Below, piece after piece: positions 12,301 to 27,300 of a DNA stretch of 64,000 nt (its first letter is position 1; each line of letters opens with the position of its first letter). The stretch is from Malaya genurostris. Lineage: Eukaryota > Arthropoda > Insecta > Diptera > Culicidae. Below the pieces are notes generated by a model. The model worked only from the letters and a program-made list of their open reading frames with translations. It made no database searches and had not been told where the DNA came from. Both the position numbers and the translations under genes were made by a program. Location: assembly GCF_030247185.1 (NCBI RefSeq), contig NC_080572.1:42190896-42254895 (forward strand). Direction: 5' to 3'.

Positions 12301-15300
12301 TGCACAATGTTTTCATTTTTAATGCATAGTATTTTGCAAGTGCATCGCATGTTTGAGCCTCGACCGAAAAATATTCCTAATGTCGGAAGGATTTTAGCTC
12401 TAGCCGAAAATGCCAAATATCGAGTGCAAAGTCTGGTCGAAGCCGAACGATTAAATTCCTTGAATCCGGTTGAATGATGAGTTCTGAATTGTTTTTTTTC
12501 TACTCATCTATGAGACACTTTTGAATCTTTGTAATTTGAGTCAAAAATTCTCTTTTGTGTATGAGTTGTTTCTAAGACACCACTATAACCACTTGACTGC
12601 GTAAATATTAGACTGATAGCGGTCCTCAGGCCTAATGGCTCAATATTACCTGTGATTAGCACCGAAAACAATTTTTCTGAGTTTAAAAATTTTTTTTTCA
12701 TGGAACAAAGCAACGTTACCCTTTAGTATAGCAAGTTTGTCATCAGAATAACAGGTAGCAATAGCACTCTTTTCAGCTGCCAATGCCCAATTTTCTGAAA
12801 AGTGCACGAAATTACAACGCCAAGAGAGTAATTAACACACACAAAAAAATCACAATTCAATAAGCTAGAATTTCCTCATTGGTACATAAAGCGGAAAAAC
12901 GACATTGAAATTAAACATTTCCTCTATTGAACGCCAGCTAGCTACTCCCTGCCACGGAAGATGAGAGCAAAGGTACAATAAAAGTTAAAATCGAATTAAA
13001 CTTTAAGGTGAACACATCTCCGAGCCAACGAACACATGCACCATAGAGATGAACAATTTAAGCACAAATAAACTACTCCAGAGGTGAATTCAACTAATTA
13101 TTAAGCAAAGCAAGACAGAAAAACCAAGCATTGTTCAGCATGTATGTTGTAACGTGCATGATATCAAAAATATAAGGAACACCTCCCAAACAGAAGATAC
13201 TTCCGAGCGATCCAAAACGATTATGAACCCGAGAGCACGATAATTATCAAGCTCTGTTTCTCTCTTTCTCCACCGCTTCATGCTACATACAAACGTGCCA
13301 AAAGTAATTCGCGTTTGTTCAGTACACATGTTGTGAGTGCAAAAGCACCAAACAATTCCCGCGAAGGGGTCGCTGAAGAGAAACAGAGATGGTATGAACG
13401 ACGTATCGCAGATATGATATTACAAGCCGGTACATTTGTTTGGCTTCAGCTACTGGCAGCCGCAAGGCTTAAGTTTAAATGGTTAGTTAGAGTGCGAAAC
13501 GCGAGCGATTTTCAATTTAAATGTAACAACAGTAATGGGTAAATCACAATGTTTGTTTTGGTTAAGCTTGTGGTAGGTCAGAGACGGTTAGCTGATGTTT
13601 AGTTAGTATAGTTTTGGATATTTATGTATTCAATGCACTCGGCTTGTGCACTCTACGTGTTGGAATAAATAGATTCGAAAAATTGTACACAGATTATAAA
13701 TTCAAGTGAAAATTGAGATGAACATTGTTTCCATAGAGGCTCCCTTCATCTCAATGTTATTTATATTCTAACTCAAGTTTTGATGTGGAACACTGTACTG
13801 TGATGAGAATTAGCAATTGAAAGGAATAAAAATATGCACTCTTGAAAAAATGTTACTTACATTTGACATTTTTCAAATTCCAGCATGCCGTAATTTCTTG
13901 GCCGATGACAGAATATTACATCTATTAAGATGTACAAAAAATTGGTGCATGTTTCGATGTCAATTTCAGCTCATCAGCAAACAAATGAATACTACAATTC
14001 AGCAGCTGACACGGTGAATCATTGATGTACAATAAAAACAGCGTGGGCCCAGGTACCACAGCTTGTGGTACTACCGAAATAGTCGGTAACATTTCTGAAA
14101 AAATAAAGTTTCAAGATCAATAGAGTACTTATTATATAAGAGTGTAAATTCATACTTTGTTCTCAGAATTAGTTTTACAGTGTCAATATTGAGGATGACG
14201 CACTTTTTTTTAAATTTTGCAATTTACCCACATTTGGCTTTTAAATATTTTTGGGGTGTGGTTTGATTCCAAATGCACGTTGGGGGGGGCGATGTCATAT
14301 TTAGGTATTTAATCACGAAATGCCAACAAAGAGTAAACTCTTCGAACAATAACATGATCTTGGTGGGGTGCCCCTCTATAAGATCTAATAAAATTGTATC
14401 AGACAACGTACTTTCAGTGATGGAATGCGTTTGCTTTCATTCCGTTGCAAACTCCCATATTATCAAATTAGAGCGTATGCAGTACTGTTGTTTGCGAATT
14501 GCCTTAGGCTGCATGCATTAATAGCTTCGAAAGGCTAGTTTAGCTTCAATCTCAAACAAGATTCATGACAATATAATTTAACCATATGTCACAGGAAATC
14601 AACCCTTTAAAATATATTCCTATCCGTGTCAGCCTCCTAAATGTCCCTTACTCAACTTTTTTTTTCGACACATCCATGCAGCGCTATGTGAGCGGAATCC
14701 CGGATCACCCACGCTCGATGGAAATCCCAAAAATATTTTCAAGTAAGTTCAGGCATATTGACTCTGAGAAAATATGTTACACGGACGGATCACGAATTGA
14801 AAAGGGTACTGGGCTTGGTATGTTCAACAATAACGTTTCAATCTCATTACGGCTTCAAGAACCTGCATCTGTTTATATAACAGAGATAGCAGCAGTTCAT
14901 TATAGCTTGATTGTAATCGTCATATTATATCCAAACCCTTATTTTCTCTTCACAGATAGTCTGAGTGTAATTGAAACCATTCGCTTAAACGCTGTTGGCA
15001 AAAATAAACCATTTTTCTAGAGCACAATAAAACAGTGCCTGAACGACATATTCATATTATAAAATCACTATAGTCTAGGTTCCAGATCATTGCTCCATTC
15101 CAGGCAATGAAAGAGCCGATATTTTAGCCAAACGTGGTGCTATTGAGGGTAAAATTTATGAGCGACCGATTGTTTTCTACGAATTTTAAAGCGCATCTCG
15201 CCAAAGAACACTGGCAACCTTTTTGTGATAGAGATGTTCTAGGTCGGTCGATGCACTCAATTTTAACCTTTTCGGTGAAGTCTAAAAATATCGACAAAGG

Positions 15301-18300
15301 CATGGTTCGGGGGGTTGGATGTGAGTAGGGATTTCATTCGTGTGATGTCCAGACTCATGTCCAATCACTACACATTAGACGCACATCTCCCTCGAATTGG
15401 ACTCTCTGAGAATAAACATTGGGCTTATGGCGAAGGTTACCGCGATATTGATCAAGTCGTTTGGACATGCGTGGAGTATCGTAATGTCAGATCTCAACTA
15501 AAAAATTCTTCGCATACCCTAGTAAACTATCCAGTTCAAGACATTCTTGCTTGTCGTGATCTTCCTTAAATGAAACTTATTCATCATTTCATAAAGACAA
15601 GCGGAGTTTCATTTTATTAAGGGACCCTTTTAAGACTTATTTCTAATTCCAACCGCGTTCATTAGTTCAACCAATAGCTAAATTTGAATAGAAATGATGC
15701 ACTGATACATGATGCATGATGCTGATGCAACAAAATGTATAAAAATAACAGCTTATTTTATAATTTATAGCAGTTCATCGTTTGGTTCAAACAATATTCT
15801 AATAAGTAGTTTTAAAAATAAATGACGAATTTCCTAATACGATATTTCAAAACTAAAAGGAATATAACTCGTGGTTCCAATTATTTCCCTCCCGTTATGA
15901 TACATTCAGGATACATGACGGCTATTCGAAAAATCCTCTTCAAAGTAAATTTTAACAGTTGGCTTCGAGGCTAACATAATAGAATATGTTCATTTATTAA
16001 TGTTTTCTGATCCAAAATTATTCCTCCCTCGTTAGCATTTTTGTCATGATTTTCATAAAACGGTTTATTGAATGAAACATATAAGACGAGTAATTACAGC
16101 CAGAACAGTAGTAATAGTCTCGGAGGCCCTCGTGCAAGATTTTCTAAGGGCCCCTAGAAATTTCGAAAAATTTCTGTTATCATTATTTTATTTTCATCCT
16201 TTTTTTCCGCTGTCTCTTAGTTAGATACTAATGAGGCGACAATTTTGTCAAACTCGTGTCAACCGGAGAGAATATCTGCATTGGGTTCTCATTTACTTGT
16301 GTGTCTCGATTATTTTGCATATGTTTACATGTTTAGCACGAGTTCCAGTTCAAAGAAAGTGAAAACCATTCATTTTACTCGCAAATATGGTGCATTGTAA
16401 AGTTTTTTTTTGTTTCCATTATAGAGGTTTTAACATTGTTGTCATTCACCTCTTCGGACCAGAAAAGTTTTCTGATCCTATGTGCGGGGTTGGGAATCGA
16501 ACCCAGGTGGGCTGCGTGAAAGGCATCGACTTATTCATCACGCTATACCCGTTCCCCTATAAAGTTTATTGTTCGTCGGTACCATGAAGGATCTTCTAAT
16601 CTAATGAGAGCTTTTCGAGTTTTGAGATTCACATGAGCTATGCAATGTCAACTGTTTTCATTTTTTGCTAAATCTTTATCACATGATACCGACGAAACCA
16701 TTACCTCGGCATTTGCATGCAAATTATATGGCGGAAACTTTCATAACGTAACACACATACCCGACCTCCGAAAGCCCCCAGTCAACACCTGCAGGGCAAC
16801 GATCTTCCCGGACTGGTTACGAAATCGCTGTCCGTGGCCGCCCGTTCGTCTGTCATTGGCAATGCCCTGCTAAGTCAGCAGCACATCTCACCGACGAGCC
16901 ACGAACGACAGCCAGGCCAAATCAGGAAGCATGACAAATTCCAATTAAACCATCGCAACCAGTTGCCGTTGACGTAGTTGATATTGAAGATTTCCTTTGC
17001 CTCAAGGAACCCTCGCAGGTCCAAGCATATGCCATATGCCGTAACCAACGTACGTAATTGGCCGATTAGTTCCTCTAGGGCTGTTTTTTCGCTAATAAAT
17101 AAACAAACTATCTTCTCTCGCCGACTAGGCACCTAGATCGACGTCGTCCAATCATCGTGTCAAACATCATATCAACACCGGCTCTTCGTTGTGACTGTGA
17201 TGGTTTCCTTTCACTATACACCATCTTCGGAATAATAGTGCACGAAAATGGGGGATCACTGTCAGCTACCTTTTAATGTTTTTTTTTTTCTATCTTTTCT
17301 CAGCTATCATCATCGGTTTAATATGTTTTTAGAAGCCAATAAATTAAAATTTAATATGATAATCATTTCAATTTGTTATAACACACAACAGTACAACAAG
17401 GTAATATCGGTCATCTGAGATCCTTTGTAAATTAGGAAAGTATTACGAATCGACCCTACTGGCCAAAACGCCTCCCTTAATTTTTTAAGCATTCGAAACT
17501 TTTCTAAAGATAAGTTTCATCACTTACTCTATCTTTTCGTATGATCTTTCTGCTATGCAAGTTTGGCAGTGTCGTTTGCTGGAAAATATAAAAAAAAAAC
17601 TGAAAATATCATTAGACAGCTTATCAATGTAAGGCTTTGGTTCGACTTAACAAGCATTTTAACCGTATAAAACGTTTAATGGTCAGTTGCTCCTTAGTTA
17701 TTTACTTTAAGCAGTACTAATGTCTTTATTTACAGTATAATAGTCTAGAGAACCAAAGCCATTTCTTTGAAATACGAATTTTCTCATAACAGTCACTCAA
17801 CGGACATTATGTCCTACCTTCGATTCAACAGTATGCTTCGAATTAAATTATTATTTTGAAGATTTATAACGGTTATTAAACCAAATTGTAGCATTGGGAG
17901 GATCAAAAATGTTGATTTCTATAGGGTGATTTTTTAAGAGCTTGAGAACTTTTTTAAACAATAAAACGCATAAAATTTGCAAAATCTCATCGGTTCTTTA
18001 TTTTAAACGTTAGATTGGTACATGACATTTACTTTTTGAAGATAATTTTATTTAAATGTTGACCGCGGCTGCGTCTTAGGTGGTCCATTCGGAAAGTCCA
18101 ATTTTGGGCAACTTTTTCGAGCATTTCGGCCGGAATAGCCCGAATTTCTTCGGAAATGTTGTCTTCCAAAGCTGGAATAGTTACTGGCTTATTTCTGTAG
18201 ACTTTAGACTTGACGTAGCCCCACAAAAAATAGTCTAAAGGCGTCAAATCGCATGATCTTGGTGGCCAACTTACCGGTCCATTTCTTGAGATGAATTGTT

Positions 18301-21300
18301 CTCCGAAGTTTTCCCTCAAAATGGCCATAGAATCGCGAGCTGTGTGGCATGTAGCGCCATCTTGTTGAAACCACATGTCAACCAAGTTCAGTTCTTCCAT
18401 TTTTGGCAACAAAAAGTTTGTTAGCATCGAACGATAGCGATCGCCATTCACTGTAACGTTGCGTCCAACAGCATCTTTGAAAAAATACGGTCCAATGATT
18501 CCACCAGCGTACAAACCACACCAAACAGTGCATTTTTCGGGATGCATGGGCAGTTCTTGAACGGCTTCTGGTTGCTCTTCACTCCAAATGCGGCAATTTT
18601 GCTTATTTACGTAGCCATTCAACCAGAAATGAGCCTCATCGCTGAACAAAATTTGTCGATAAAAAAGCGGATTTTCCGAATGGACCACCTAAGACGCAGC
18701 CGCGGTCAACATTTAAATGGAATTATCTTCAAAAAGTAAATGTCATGTACCAATCTAACGTTTAAAATAAAGAACCGATGAGATTTTGCAAATTTTATGC
18801 GTTTTATTGTTTAAAAAAGTTCTCAAGCTCTTAAAAAATCACCCTGTAATTGTAATTAATTTATTATGCAATTAATTTCTGAAGCATAGAATATCTTCTT
18901 TATCTGCCTTTTTTCTATATCGACATTTCAAGGAGCATATTGCATCATTGTTCTGAGGCATACCATTGGTTTGTTGTGAGGCATATAGCAAGCGAAAAAA
19001 CTGAGAATGTGGTCGTTTTGGAAAATGAGTTTGTATCAATCAATTCTCATCACTTCTACCGAAACCATTGAAAATTATGTTTCTCAGGCGTATTGCAAAG
19101 AAATACCTACGTTCTGGATGAAAATATATCAGCACATTTAGAAATATTTCAATGTTTTCTTAATACTGTACTTGGTTTCTTCTGTCCCGAACGGAAGCGG
19201 TTTTGGTTTATCGACTGACTTGGATGAGATGTGAAACCGAACTGGTTTAGAATTATGTTCCTCAGGTGTATTGCAATGAAATACCCACATTTATAAATAT
19301 CTCAATGTTTTCTTAAGGGGGTCGTATAATAACACTTTACCCTATTGAGTTTAGCGGTGGCTGAATTTGACAAGAAGTAAGAATAGTGGCTCTTATTACC
19401 GGTGTCACTACACGGTGAAAACCAAGTGAAGTGACTGTGACCCTTATTATGGGTATCACTTCACGGTGGAAATTAAAAGAAGTGAATTTAGGTCCTTATT
19501 ACGGAAGTCGCTTCAGAGACAAAAGTAATTACTTGGATGAACTAGATGTCATTATGAACATCACGCCATCAAAATTTTGTTGAAAAAATTAGTTTTTTTC
19601 CACCACAGCGATCACTTCACTATGCGTGATACTGGTAATAGGTAAAATCAAGTGAAGTGACGTGTAAGTGAAGTGAATGTGAAAGTGGAAGTGAGAACGG
19701 TAATAAGGGCCAGTGATTTAACATCGGTATTTATTATTATTAATGTCGTTTATTTATACCCGATTTTAACCTTTTCGGTATTTAGCAGCAAGTAATTCAT
19801 CACCGGTCTTCAGTGACATGTAGGATTTTTGACCAAGCGTTCTGGCAACGCTCTGCTGGCGTTCTGTCCAAATTGATATCTCCAACATCGATTCTTGGAT
19901 CTCTGGACCAAACTATACGAAAATCGTGTTTTTGGACAAGTCAAGCGTTGAAATGTTCGTATTCCGCGTGTTGTTCCTGGCCGTTGTTTCCAGAACAGAA
20001 GGAAAAATAGATACTACAGTTCTGCATTTCTCGTGCGGTAATGGCTGCAAAACAATGCTTTGCACTTCATATTCACCTAATTCACAGAAAATAGAAAACA
20101 GTAATCTAACAAAGCTTCTCTCACATTGAAAACAAAGCATTGCATCGCTGGTGCTACGATTCTACTGACACTACGAATCCTTCCAGGTCGGGGCTCGAAC
20201 ATACGACAACTGGTTTATAAGACAAGTGCCCTATGCATTGAGCCGCCAACCCAGGACAAATAAACCTCTGCTTCCCATTAAATTGCTGGATAGCAAAGAA
20301 AACGCCTCTCCTCCAGTGAAAAGGATGACAACTAGATCCAGCCATAAGAAACATTTTTTTTTTCAATCATGTAAAACGGCCACGTCCGGCTTAAGCGCAT
20401 ATGAGCCGAAATAAAAAATCCTAATGAAAAAAAATGTATTGCCGGTGTTCCTGACAACACTTTTATTTCACCTTACAGTAACAATGTCAAAGTCGAATAT
20501 TTGATTAGTTATTTGGTCCTGTCCACGGTTGCATGCAATTCTTTTGGAAACATTCACACAAAGTCACCGGCACAGAAAGTTGTAACGTCCAATACGTGGG
20601 AATGCTGACGTTCCGGTAATTTTTTTCATAAATACGTTTATTTCATAGGCAATATAGGGTAACGGCTCCCTACTTCATCTGTGCTCCTATTTCCATCTCA
20701 TCCCTTCACCTCATGACTTTGAACATGAATAATATTTTAAAACCTACCTGAACCAAACTGTGAAATGTTTTAAAATGATTATAAAAGCTATTGTCACACT
20801 TTCCTATTGAAAGAAATGGTTTTAAGTTCTTCGGTTATCTTTTTTTTTCATTTCAAATAAACTCACTTTTCAATTTAGGACACATTTTCGTCTCAAGATT
20901 TACAGTTCGTCATGTTTCTGATTATCTACTAATCGATTCGTCTCAAAACATGATCACTTTTTCGCACAATTACACTACCATTGAATGCTGGATGATTTCA
21001 TAATTAGTAATGTTCACTTGCTACTTGTTTAATTAACGATTCGATACTTCAAAAACTACCCGACAAACAATAAAAGTCTTTAAAAATATGAGATGAAAGT
21101 TTTTCACTTAGTTCACTTGATTGCGCTTTGTTTTCATCTTATTTGGTTTCGCAAAGTTGTTAAGTTATCTCATAATGTTACAAAACAAAAATTGTTTTTC
21201 TTCTTCAAAATCTCATCAAAAAGTATGTTTTTTGGTATCCGTGACATTAGTTTAATTATATTATTGATATTAATATTTCAATAAAACTGTTTTGGCTTCG

Positions 21301-24300
21301 AATATTACCAGGAAGAGCATGTTAAATACTAATGAAATAACCATTGTGGCAAATCTAGTAGCACTGGTTTCATTCCGCTATACGTCAACATAACGCTGTG
21401 AAGTGTGTGTGTTTCATCGGCTGTGCACAGAGATGCCAGATATTTTCATAGAAAATATGTATTACGTTGCATAGAAACTCTATATCTGGTCTATCTGTTT
21501 TCACTAATAAAATGATGTTAAATCTGTTTTCACATATAAAATCTGTTAACATCATTTTATTAATGAAAACAGATAGACCAGATATAGACTTTCTATGCAA
21601 CGTAATACATATTCTATGAAAATATCTGGCTTCAAATAGTTCAAATTGGTTCCAAATTTGTTTGTTTGTCAGTGTTCATAATCAATTATCTACATAAAAG
21701 ATTTCCACTTTAACATGTGATTTGTCCGTTGATTATTAAACTTTTAAAGAATCACCGCAATCAAATACTAATAGATACTCAGAGAGAAAAGTCTAATTTT
21801 TTACTTCTTTCTTTCTATGAACCTGTACAAATCTGTACTAAATTTAGGAAATCTTTACGAAATCGGTACTTTGATTTAAACCAGTATGCGAACGCTAAAA
21901 TCTATACAATACATATAAATCTATATAAATGGCATCTCTGGCTCTACACTTTGTTTTAAGAAGGGCTAATGAATAAATAGTAACAATCACAATTTTGTTT
22001 TTATTTAAAGTTCACCTATTTAACTTTTCAGTAAAATTTTAAATTTGAAGCGAAAGGTAACGGAAACGACTGAAAAATTTTTAAACGTTGAAATGATTTC
22101 AAACTGGTTCTAAAAATATCGTATATTGTCTCATAGTTGGCATTAGGCCGTTTTTAAGAAGAATTCTGACATTTTGAACCTGAGAGTGTAATAGTGGAAT
22201 ATTTCGTTTTGATTGCTGTCGCCATTGCTAATTTATAGGATGAATAAAGGATCAACGATAGGATGGATAAAAATCCATTGAGATGAAATTAGGAGCAGAG
22301 TAGTGAACATTTCATAAGTGTTTTTTGCTGTTTTATGAACATTATTTTAATTTCCAAGAAATGTGAATCAAATCTCAATGTGGAGCAAGGCGAATGAAGC
22401 AGTAATATGAAATAGTTATAGTGATTTTAGTGGCTAAATCGAGGTTTGAAGGCGACGTCCTTACAAATGAGATGAAATAGGGAGCCCTTACCCTACATGA
22501 GTTTTTTCGCCATGGCATCCACAATACATAGTACTTTAAACCTAATGCATTTCGAATATCATATTAGTATGTTGATATTCATTAGTTAATCTAAACACTG
22601 TTCTTATCAAACGATTTGCTATTGTAAATTACATCAAATAAAATACATTTATTTTGTACATGATCTTATAAATATTTAGGTTTGTTTGTATCAGTTCATC
22701 ACTTTTATAGCTGGCTATTGGCTGAACTCATGAAAGAGAAAGGAGTCTAACATAAAATAAAATTTAAATTGGAACTCAAATGGACTTAAGGAAATGATAA
22801 AGAAGTTTTATGTGAGGAAGGTCACGACAAGCAAGAATGTCGCGAACTGGGACATTGGGTAGTCTACCTTGAGTGAGCAAGGAATTTGGTAGTTGAGATC
22901 TGATATCACGATACTCCACGCATGGCCAAACGACATGATCAATATCGCGATAACCTTCGACATGATCAATATCGCGATAACCAAGCACAATGATTTGTCT
23001 CGGAAAGTCCAATTCGAAGGAGATGTACATCTAGACATTCCGGAGATGGTGACGGGAGATGATGGATCGTCTGAATTGTACTTAATAAGGAATAATTGTC
23101 TGATTAGTACCTCAACAGCATTGATATGTGCGCTGAAATGCGATTGACACGCAGTTCTAAGGGACTTATTTAGAGAATTTCAAAACGTACTTTCAATTAG
23201 GTTGAAAGTCTCACGTTATTGGCAGTACGATGATTTATTTAAGTATTGTGCCGAGTTCTCCTTTTATCGCCGACCGACCAACATGTCCCATTTAGTTGAA
23301 ATCATTGAAAATCTTGAGACCAGAGATGCCAGATCTGCAGATTTGTCTGTTAATCTGCAGATTTCGTATATAGTATATATAGACATTTTTTGTTCTGCAG
23401 ACTTTCGCACACTTTTGAAAATCGAGTTTTTTTGCACTTTTTTGCTCGCTATTTCAGTTTATAGCGATATTGCTGCCAGTAAGACAAACTTGCTGACTGC
23501 AGATTTTTTTTCGGATGTACAGACTTTTGCAACCCTGTCTGAGGATATTTGAAATTCCATCCATCCATCAAACCGTACAGCGAAAAAGGATTAAAATTTG
23601 TGCTTGAAATACAAACAACAGAATTGAAAGAATTTCATTAGTTCTATTTAAACTCAATCAAAACATCTTATTTTACTTTTTGTGTTTTCTTTTGACTTTT
23701 TCGGTTTTTGGACCGCTGCTGTAGCTCATACTGCAGTCTCCGTTCCCGAACCAGTTCTAAAATAGCAGGATTATTTTCGATCATCCGTTTCTCCAGCTTA
23801 AGGCGTTGGTAGTATTCCTTCTGCCGCTTCAATCGTCGCTCTCGTTTCTCTGGAGTTTCCACTGTTTTTCCACTTGAATGGAGTGATGAACTAGGACACT
23901 TTCGATGCTGATACCTTTGAAACCGTTTTCCGGAGGTTGTCACTATGCTGGACTGTTTAGCCGGATCCAGTTTCTTTGGAATCTTCGCAGTTTCCGTCGT
24001 TATTTCGTTTTTCTCTGCCATAGTTGCTACTCGACTGAAAATATTTTAAAACAATGAAAATCGGCCTTGCTTACTGTGATTGATTTTCTGTCCGCTGTTG
24101 GATTCGATTTTTTTCGGAGTTACGCTTCAAATCAGGCTCTAAGCATGTGAACACGTCATTTTTTATCTATACAGAGGTATACCCGGGTCGGGTTCGGGTT
24201 TGAGAGTTTGCATATTAAGGATGGTCGAGTCGAGTTTCCTATATATTTGCAAAGTAGAATAATTACGGTATATTACCTAATTAGAAACAAGTAATTTACA

Positions 24301-27300
24301 TGGATTTGTAAATAACTCTAAAATAATGATTTTGAATAAACTACATTGAGAACCAATGCGAACTCCAAACGGTTTTAGTTTTAAGCATACCAAACTTTTT
24401 AATTTATTTAATTTAGTAATTTTGTAAGTCTTTTAATTTGAATTTTTGTTCAGGAAATTCGATTTGGCCTTCTTTGAGGAAACGATTTTGTAGGTCATGT
24501 TAGTTGATAACCATACGAACCGGTCTCGGTTATACCGGTTACCGGATTTCTGTTCCGAAAGTACCTGCACTAGTGAAACGCATTTATTTCTGGTATAGAT
24601 GGCCATCTAATCTGAGAACTTATTCATTTTGTAGGCTATACTAGCTGATGAACAAACAAATTTTTTCGTTTTCTTTCAAGAGTCAAAGAAATTTTTCAAA
24701 GAATACCACAATGAGTGATTTGAAGAAGGCCCTTGGAGAATTTAAACAGAATATCTTAGAAAGAACTCAGCTTTAGACACATTTAATTAATTTTTTATCA
24801 AACAAAAATCACTGGAAATTACAATTAGACAATCTAGCATCGCTGCTTCTCTGCTGAGCCCAACGCTGTCGGACTGTCGTCAGTGAAGACACATGACAGT
24901 TGTTCGATTGTCGGTTCTTTTTCTACCAGAGGCAGATTGGTACGAAAAATCAACTCGCAATTGTAGTGTAACAGCTCCAGTGGTCATCTCATACACGAAA
25001 ACCATTAGGGCATATTCAGTAGTGTTCTAGTTCTAGATGCAAAATTTATGCCAGTTACAAAATTTAAATCTGAATTTTATAACAAGAAAAACTGGCAGCC
25101 CCAGCAGTGTTTTACTCGTGTTTCAAATATACAAAGAATAGAACGGCATCGTAGACCAGTTTTAAATTTGACAGAAGAGCTGGTCGAATAAATAAAACTA
25201 GAACGGCTTGCTGAAGGCATATTCAGTAGTGTTCTAGTTCTAGATGCATAATTTATGTCAGTTACAAAATTTAAAGCTGGATTTTATAACAAGAAAAACT
25301 GGCAGTATCATGACAAACTCCTAACGATTGCTTTTGAGCTTTATTGTCGGATAATAGACTTTCGATTGCTTGCAAAAGGCTAGCATTGACGTGTATTTTA
25401 TTTATGTTGAAACTTTCCGATCTTAGCAATAATCCGGCTTGCATCCAATGTTGTTTTTTTTTCAATCGTATCCAAATTTTCAGTCCTCGGATCCAATATG
25501 AATACTTTTCCTATAGACGCTGCTACACAAAACACTAATAATAAGAATAGAAAGATTATTTACAAACAGTTACATTTACTCATAAGACATATTTTGCTTT
25601 CTAAGTCGAAATATTTAAGGATGAGATGAAAATCGACGCAAAGCAAGAAGTGCTATAGATGTTTTCTATGAAAACAAATTGACAAAAAGTCTCGATAAAT
25701 TCAAGCCAATTTAAAACCACATCGAAGGATATAAATACATGTCAGCAATAGGTCGTCAAGCCGAAATACTCCGCACCCTCTCATTCTGCTACTAACGCCG
25801 AAGGCGATAGTACCTAGTCGAGGCCATTCTATTGACCAAATGTCATCATAGACACACGAGGAGGTATGAGATAAGAACTTGTAAAAAATTAATTTTCTCA
25901 CATTTTGACGACCAATTCAAAATTTCGCATCAATGTGACCAAAATAAACTCATTTGAGAATGAAATATTAAACTAATTTGTATATTATCAATATTAACAA
26001 TCAAAGACTAATCATGTCGTTGTCGATTAGTCCGCGTTATGCCGAACAACACTGCCACCAATCGACGAAAACTCTTCAACTCATCGATCTAATCCCTTTC
26101 TTTGTTTCACAGTATTATGACCGACGTGCAAATTATTCCTACAGCCTTGAAGCATGTTTCTTAACAATTATTAGCCCCTACAAGATCGCATAGCACTAAA
26201 ACATCACCATATAATCACCGTCGATAGCTTTTTACTTTTTCCATACACTTTTGCAACAACCAGAAATTATTCAGCAAACACGTCGTTACTCGAACAAACT
26301 ACACCATCTCCACCAGCAGCATATGCACTCACTCGCCGGTTCCATTTACGTCACTCAAGAAGCCGAAAATATCTGCTCATCAGACAACGAACCGGTGATC
26401 AGCCAATGTTATGTGCCCCACTGACATTGGCTCCAGTTATCCATGCATTATTACGTGCACCAGCTTCAATTATGATTCGATGCTACTGTTGATGGTTATC
26501 ATTCGGCATTGCATTTTAATTCTCTTTTTCGCGTGATAGAAATAACGAAAAACAAGTATCATTTTCATACATCATCTTCTCTCTTTGAAACCGAAACAAA
26601 ACAAAGAAACGACCTCCAGAGGATACCCTCTTCCGTTTGGTGGTCATGTGCTGCGCTTGCACTTCCGAACAACAGCAGCTTGAAACCGAAGCAACAATAA
26701 ACACCGGCACAAAGCGGAATTAGGTGCAAACGTCAATACGGCAAACATTTTCCTACTGTGTTGTGGTTGTTTGGGCACCTGAAGTCGAATGAAGCCAAAC
26801 GGTTTTTTTTTATTTTTCACACGTGCCACTTATAATTTTTCGGACTGAAGGCAAGGAACACCAAGATCTCGTTCGCTAAAGTGTTCGCGGGAAGTGATTT
26901 CAAAGTTCGCTTTGCCGAAGCGGACTTATTGCTGTTACTCAGAATAAAAAAGCGGAGTCTCGTCGTCAACGAGGCACCGCATCAAAAATTACGAATGAAT
27001 CATCTAACTAATTGCTATAGTAAGCTAATGTTTGTAACTTTTTTCCGTTTTTTTTCAGTTCCTTCTACTTCTGCTGCCAATGGTGTACGGGTCTCGACCG
27101 CCGGCCGCTGTTTTTGAAGATGTATTCGAGCTGGGTCGACCAACTAATGCGTACTTCACTACTCGAGGAAACCAGGATGTAAGTGCTCATCAACTATAGA
27201 CAACATCAATGCTTAATGCTGTATCTGAAGCGTAATGGGACTTTGATTTTAGTTGTTATTAGTTTCAAAAATACGAACTCAAAATCAAAACATGTCGTTG

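Noticed and set aside
24030..24074. 5' UTR intron of the nested 117-codon gene
   Set aside because: GT..AG sites exist but are only 40 bp apart, below usual insect intron length.
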